From NCBI GenBank assembly GCA_032821775.1, contig JAVLRN010000048.1:1-25799 (forward strand): 25,799 nt of DNA, given 5' to 3'. A model generated the notes under the pieces. That model saw nothing but the letters and a program-made list of their open reading frames with translations, did no database searches and was not told the DNA's origin. Shown here piece after piece: positions 20,881 to 25,799 of the stretch; positions within the stretch are counted from its first letter, which is position 1; each line of letters starts with the position of its first letter. The position numbers and the translations under genes are program-made. This stretch comes from Sanguinoderma infundibulare (lineage: Eukaryota > Basidiomycota > Agaricomycetes > Polyporales > Polyporaceae).

Positions 20881-23490
20881 TCACGACTGCCGCTTGCGGA
20901 ACAGCACCTGCGCCGTGTGCGACGGCAGGTCCGCGGCCCCAAAGCGGACGTTCGCCGGGCGCTTGCCCTCCTCGGCGAACTTGACGTCGTAGTTGAGCAC
21001 GAGGTGCGCCATCATCGTCTTCAGCTCGTTCGCCGCAAAGAACCTGCCCGGGCTTTACAGACCCGCCACCAATCAACCCTCCGTCAGCCTTCCCCACCCA
21101 AGAAGCCACGATGGCCAAGTAAAGGATAGCTGACCAAGCGTGCTTCCCCCCTCCGAACGTAATAAAGTCCACAGACGTGTTCACGAGCTGGTGCTTCGTC
21201 GCCTCCTCGAGCCCGCCGCCCTCGCGCATGCGCGCGAACCGGAACGGGTCGAACACCGCCGGGTCCGTGTAGCGCGTGTCGTCCGAGTGCGCGGTGATCG
21301 CCGCCGCGGCCACGAGCGTGCCCTTTGGGATCCGCGTCCCGTCCGAGAGCGTCACGTCCTTCATCGCCTTGCGGAACAGGTTCACTGTACATTAGTGCGA
21401 CGGGATTGTCAGCATCTGGCGCGAGAAGCAGACGATCCTGCCATGCCACAATTGACGCTGACTCGGACTGCCAGCCTCGAGTGCGATATACGGTGCGCAG
21501 GTGATGGTGGCGCGTAAAGAGCAATCACCGGGTGTGCAATGATACTGGACTTACTGAGAGATCCGTCAGCGAGACGCATCGACTCCTTGAGGAAGCTGTC
21601 CAGTTTGCGCATCTTCCCGATCGACACCTTGCTCCAGCCGTCCTCGGCAACGATGCTCTCGACTTCTTCTCGCAAAGGCTGAATGTACTGAGTATATGCG
21701 GCGAGGTTATACAGCGCATGAGTGAAAGCCTGTGCATCGAACGTCAGCCCCGGACATCAAAACGGAACGGGGAAGTTCAGGACAGAACACGCACCCCGCT
21801 AGACGTGTGGATCGCGCCAAAGTTGACCAAGAGCACCTTCTCGACGACGGTGTCGAACAGAGTGCCCTTCGCGTGTGCCTCTTCAAGCAGCCACTGGAGC
21901 ATGTCACGCGGCTTGTCTTCCCAATCTGGGCCATGCTCGTCGAGCATCCGCTGCCGCTCCTGCAGCATCGGAACGACCATTGGCGTGAGGATATTTTTGT
22001 TCTTTGACACCATGGGTATCGCTTTGGCAATTAATCTATAGAAGGGTAGATAAAATTAGCAAGGTATTTGAGATCGGAGAAATGTTTCTACGCACGGTTT
22101 AAGGAAGTCCGGAAAGAAATTAATGATCACGGAGGACAGGAATACATCGTTTGTGAAGTTGATCGTAACGTCCAGATATTTCTGGTCACGACCTGTTCAC
22201 GACGACGCGTCAACAATCGCTGCGATGCGCACTACCAGCAGCCAAACGTTGGATACTCACACCGCGGTAGGCCTACGATAACGCGGTTGCTCGCCCTCGC
22301 AATAATCTTCTGCACGACCGGCCAAGCCGTGATCGCGACCCATTCTGGCAACAGGACCCCAGCGGGGCAAGACTGTCAGCCAAGGCAAGCCTTTTCTCCC
22401 ACGAACGCATGGGCGGGTGCGCCTCTGTGCGCCTGTAAAATACGTACCATCCTCTTCGGCAGGCACGTACTCCTGAAACGCGGCCTGGACTTCGTCGAGA
22501 ACGTCGGGGAACACGGCTGCGAGATTCCGAGTGAGTTTGTCGCGGACGACAGCGATATGAAACTGGTCGTCTATGCCCGGGCCGATGGTGTGTCTGAGTT
22601 GGAGTAACTATACGGGCGCAAGTAAGCAAAGCCGATCAGAAGAGAGCCAAGGCATAGCGCCCCAAATAACATAAGCAGTTGGTAGCCTCGTAACCAGGCG
22701 TTTCGGACATGACCCATGACGTCCCGGGGACGTGTCCAAACGAAAACGTGTGATGAGTATTGTACACGCATATAAGCCGTTCTTGGGTTGAAGCGATAGC
22801 CGCGCGAGCCAGCCATGGCGCGAGAAGATGAGGCATCTAGGGTCAATCCAAACGAGTTCGCGTTCTGGTGCGGGCTACCCAACCCCATCCGCCTCCGGGG
22901 AGGGTACGAGGTTGGGTAGACTGCACGAGAAGGCCCCCACTCCAGAATATTTCACCGGAGGTTGTGCACGCGTCCCGGGACGGCATCCAAGCCGTAGTGG
23001 AGAGGATATGTTGTGAAAGGGGGTGAGGCGTACCTGAGTGACGGCCTCCATCTGGGAGAGCTCGTCATCCGGGCTTCGACGGAGCTCGTCGATAAGTTTC
23101 GGGCCGGTGACGACGACGAGCCAGCCGTCGAGCATCGAAATCTTGAAGATGGACCCGTAGAACTGTGGCGTCGGGCATATTTCCTGTCAACGAAGGGACA
23201 AGGAGACGAGTATGAGGGGTGTGCGCGCACCTTCTTGTAGCCCTCTCGCAACATGCGCTCCGTGTCGCCGCCGACAAAGCGGAACGCGCCGAGGTACGAG
23301 AGAAGGGGCGCGGAAGGCCCGATGGTCGGTATGGAATGCAACTGAGATAGGGAAAACCGGTGGATGTGAGGACGGGAAGTGGCCAAGTGAGGAGAGGACG
23401 TACGGGATTAGATCGTCGGAGGACGAAGGAGGTGAGGACGAGAACCGCGGCGAAAGCAGCGAAGAGCTGCCATGAGTCGGCTTCGGACAT
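20881..23490 (-). CDS. cytochrome P450 monooxygenase, copy B, intact
   Basis: Identical to the copy A gene. Exons (minus): 23490-23404, 23341-23231, 23183-23034, 22607-22448, 22344-22261, 22192-22096, 22035-21795, 21729-21555, 21384-21135, 21052-20881, giving the same 508 residues with anchor, I-helix, ExxR, PxRF and heme-Cys motifs. If the tandem array is real, this is a second functional dose of the enzyme with its own complete upstream region. Confidence 0.92.
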
Positions 23491-23510
23491 GTTAATCTGT
23501 GTTAATCTGT
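23491..23510. repeat. copy B of 10-bp tandem duplication at the P450 start
   Basis: Same two GTTAATCTGT units as at 11491-11510, abutting the ATG at 23490. Confidence 0.85.
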
Positions 23511-24575
23511 GTTTGCCGAGGTGCGCGGAGGCGACGCGGGGATGCAGCAAATGAAAAGCTGTGCCGACAGCGTGTGGTCAGCTCGAAGTTAAACGGTGGG
23601 CAAAAGACGGGAGGAGGTCGGAGAAGAGCGATGGGCGCGGGGAGGTCGAGGTTGGGAAAGGGGGCTCGAGCGAGGAGAGCGGGGGTGCATCGGAGGGCAG
23701 CATTTAACGGGGCACGAGGAGAGGCGGTGGGTGGGGCGTTTGGAGGAGGAATAAAATTCGAGTGCCACGGAGGGAGCGGGCGGCAGGCGAAGGACGCAAG
23801 AGAGAAACGCGAGGTGGGCGTCGCGACTCGCACGCTCGGGGAATGGGAAGCAGATCGACCGATGCAAGATGCGCCTTGCCTCTTTTGCACCTCGTCGATG
23901 CTCTCACTCGACTGCTCGCCCCGAGCAGCACTTGTGCATCCTTTTCCGAGGTCCCAGTGTGACACAAGAAGCGATCGTCGAGGAGAGAGACGAGCTGGGG
24001 CTTGGCCTTGGACGCGTGTTGCCGCAAGCAAGGACGCAATCCTCCAGGGACTGGGGTAGTGGCGGGAGTGATATAGAAGGGAGTGGCCGATTGAGCACGC
24101 GTCGAGCTAGCAGAAGGAGGAGAAGCCGACGCCTAGGATGAGCCTGGGAGAGACTCGCGGAAGAAGAAGAGGGCGCGGGGAGATAACATGGCTGCCCGGA
24201 GGACGAGTGCCGGTCACGTTCGCGCTCAGGCACGGTCACGACGTCGACATCCAGGTCAGACTGAGAGTCAGAGGCCAGAACAGATACGACACGCGAGCAA
24301 CCAGCCCCCGCGTGCACGACAGCCTTCCCACCGATCTCCCGATCTGACAGCTCCCAAGCCAATCGGGACGCGTGCAGTCTGTGTGACAGCAGGCACGCGG
24401 TCGTGACACACGCGTCCGCGAACACTCCATGCTTGCTAGTCCATCCTCGGCCTCTCGTCCATGTTCGCTCTCGTCCCCAGGAAGATCGAGCTGAAGGCGA
24501 AGCACACCCCGCCGGCATCAGCTGCTCCATCTGCTCCAACTGCACTTCCAGTTCCTGGTCCCTCGGTATCCGTAG
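23511..24575. other. divergent intergenic region spanning the B/C unit junction
   Basis: Same as 11511-12575. The copy junction at 24000/24001 is again seamless. Confidence 0.5.
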
Positions 24576-25799
24576 CCCAATCCAAGCGTCGACCTCTCTC
24601 GTAACTTATCTCGCTCGCTCGCCTGCCAATGTCTAGCTCCCCCGCTCAACCACAGCTGTCCCCCTCCCGCTCTCCTTCGTTTTCCGCCGCTTTCCCTCGT
24701 TCTCCTCGCGACACTCCTGCAACACCGCCTACCTCGTCTACCTGTTCTCCACACGTCCCGCCTACGCCCCCCGACCGCTCTTCTCGCATCGCACCAGATC
24801 TTAACGTCAGCGTCGCTCCCCAGTCCAACGACACTCCCAACAGTTCCTCCGACGTTCGGTGACACAATCCTGCCATGCTCCGACCCTACTCCGAGCCCAG
24901 AGCCCTCCCCAAACCTGCACGACGCGAAACGCAGAGAGAAAGGCAAAGACAAGTCCACCGACCACGGCCCCAGCGACCAAGATCTCGCCATCCTCCTCAC
25001 CCTTTCCCTCTCTGACCACGCCCTCTGTGCAGATGTCGACGTCCGGCGTGCCGTCAACGCAGCTCAAGACGGCTGTACATCCCTCCCCGTCCTACCGACA
25101 CTAATTGCTGATCTTCATCCAGGGTTTCCCCTCATCTTCCTCGTCCAGCACTCACCCCGCGATTGCATGGATCAATGTCCGCATCCCTCTTTTGTATTGA
25201 CGCTTAGCACCACCCGGAGCACATGGTCCAGGTACGTGACTTGTTGCCGTTTGTCCGATGCGGGTGGGGTTGACCGCATTGTGTGGGCGGTTAGATGGGC
25301 GATTGACGTGATCATTACAGACATTACCAAGACATGGCTGGACCTCCAGCCGGCCCTTCAACGTACGCACGAACACCAGTCCATGCTGTGAGGCCTACTG
25401 CCTGCTAAACCTCTCGTGCTACATGTACAGTTGAATATGACAAGATTGCCGCGCAACACAGCCGTATGTTCTACCGGACGACGCTCGAGTTCTACGCGCC
25501 TGTTCAGATGCTCGCGCGTCATCGCGATCACATGTACTTGGACGGCTACGCTGGCCCTCGCCGCAAGATCGACACCGTCGAGCCGTTGCCTCTTGTTTCC
25601 TAAACGACACGCACGATATGCCAGACGGACCATCAGCGCCGCGCCGCGCCTACGTCATGAAAATGCTCACCTTCGACACCATCATTTTGAAATCAGTCTC
25701 CGCCGTCCACCCACCCGTTCGGACGTCGACAACGACAGTCGCCACAACAGACGCCACCCAGGAACACCAGGCCGCCGCGAGATGAGCATGTGGAGGACA
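24001..25799. repeat. 12,000-bp tandem unit, partial copy C
   Basis: First 1,799 bases of a third copy, cut by the window end. It contains the upstream region and the first block of the plus-strand broken gene but does not reach the P450. Whether the array continues cannot be seen. Confidence 0.95.
24576..25799 (+). pseudogene. copy C of broken plus-strand exon block 1, cut by window end
   Basis: Identical to 576-1799; ATG at 24629, intron candidates 25232-25320 and 25388-25430. The window ends 35 bases before the duplicated donor. Confidence 0.42.

Larger units (their letters stand above)
12001..24000. repeat. 12,000-bp tandem unit, copy B
   Basis: Second full copy, same orientation, directly abutting copies A and C. 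I found no difference from copy A in any line or reading frame compared. Everything described for copy A applies here at +12,000. Confidence 0.97.

Noticed and set aside
1..25799. CRISPR array, phage or bacterial plasmid explanation for the periodicity
   Set aside because: The repeat unit is 12 kb with intron-containing eukaryotic genes; there are no short spaced repeats, replication proteins or bacterial gene layout.

Overview
The window looks like GC-rich nuclear DNA from a mushroom-forming basidiomycete (Agaricomycetes). Coding sequence is cut by many short GT..AG introns (47-103 nt, a few longer) with CTAAC/CTGAC-type branch points, and the one complete gene is a ten-exon cytochrome P450 of the style usual in that class. 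This is inferred from gene structure and protein character; no taxonomic marker is present.

The dominant feature is that the window is a 12,000-bp unit repeated head to tail: 1-12000, 12001-24000 and a partial third copy 24001-25799. Every open frame in copy A recurs in copy B (and in copy C as far as it goes) at an offset of exactly 12,000 with the same translation, and all lines I compared match base for base. A perfectly round period with no divergence points to an assembly or sequence-handling artefact, or an unrolled circular molecule, at least as much as to a genomic tandem amplification.

Within one unit (copy A coordinates): 1-575 is the upstream region shared by two divergent transcription directions. 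576-4722 is a long plus-strand run of exon-like blocks broken by frameshifts and stops. Its last part (3690-4722) resembles the segment preceding the UBC fold in large fungal BRUCE/BIRC6-like ubiquitin-conjugating proteins, and it stops just where the E2 core should begin. 4723-7593 holds unresolved segments, including a minus-strand ORF of 209 codons with good codon bias. 7594-7688 looks like a small fragment of the PP4 regulatory subunit PP4R3/Psy2 (SMEK). 7689-8880 is gene-poor and pyrimidine-rich. 8881-11490 (minus) is an intact cytochrome P450 of 508 residues with all hallmark motifs. 11491-12000 is its upstream region.

I see no operon-like cooperation between these genes and no candidate for a new defence, mobile or biosynthetic system. 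The points worth checking are the exact repeat, the contrast between one perfect gene and several broken ones in the same unit, and details of the P450 gene. Features of copies B and C are listed by offset with short notes.
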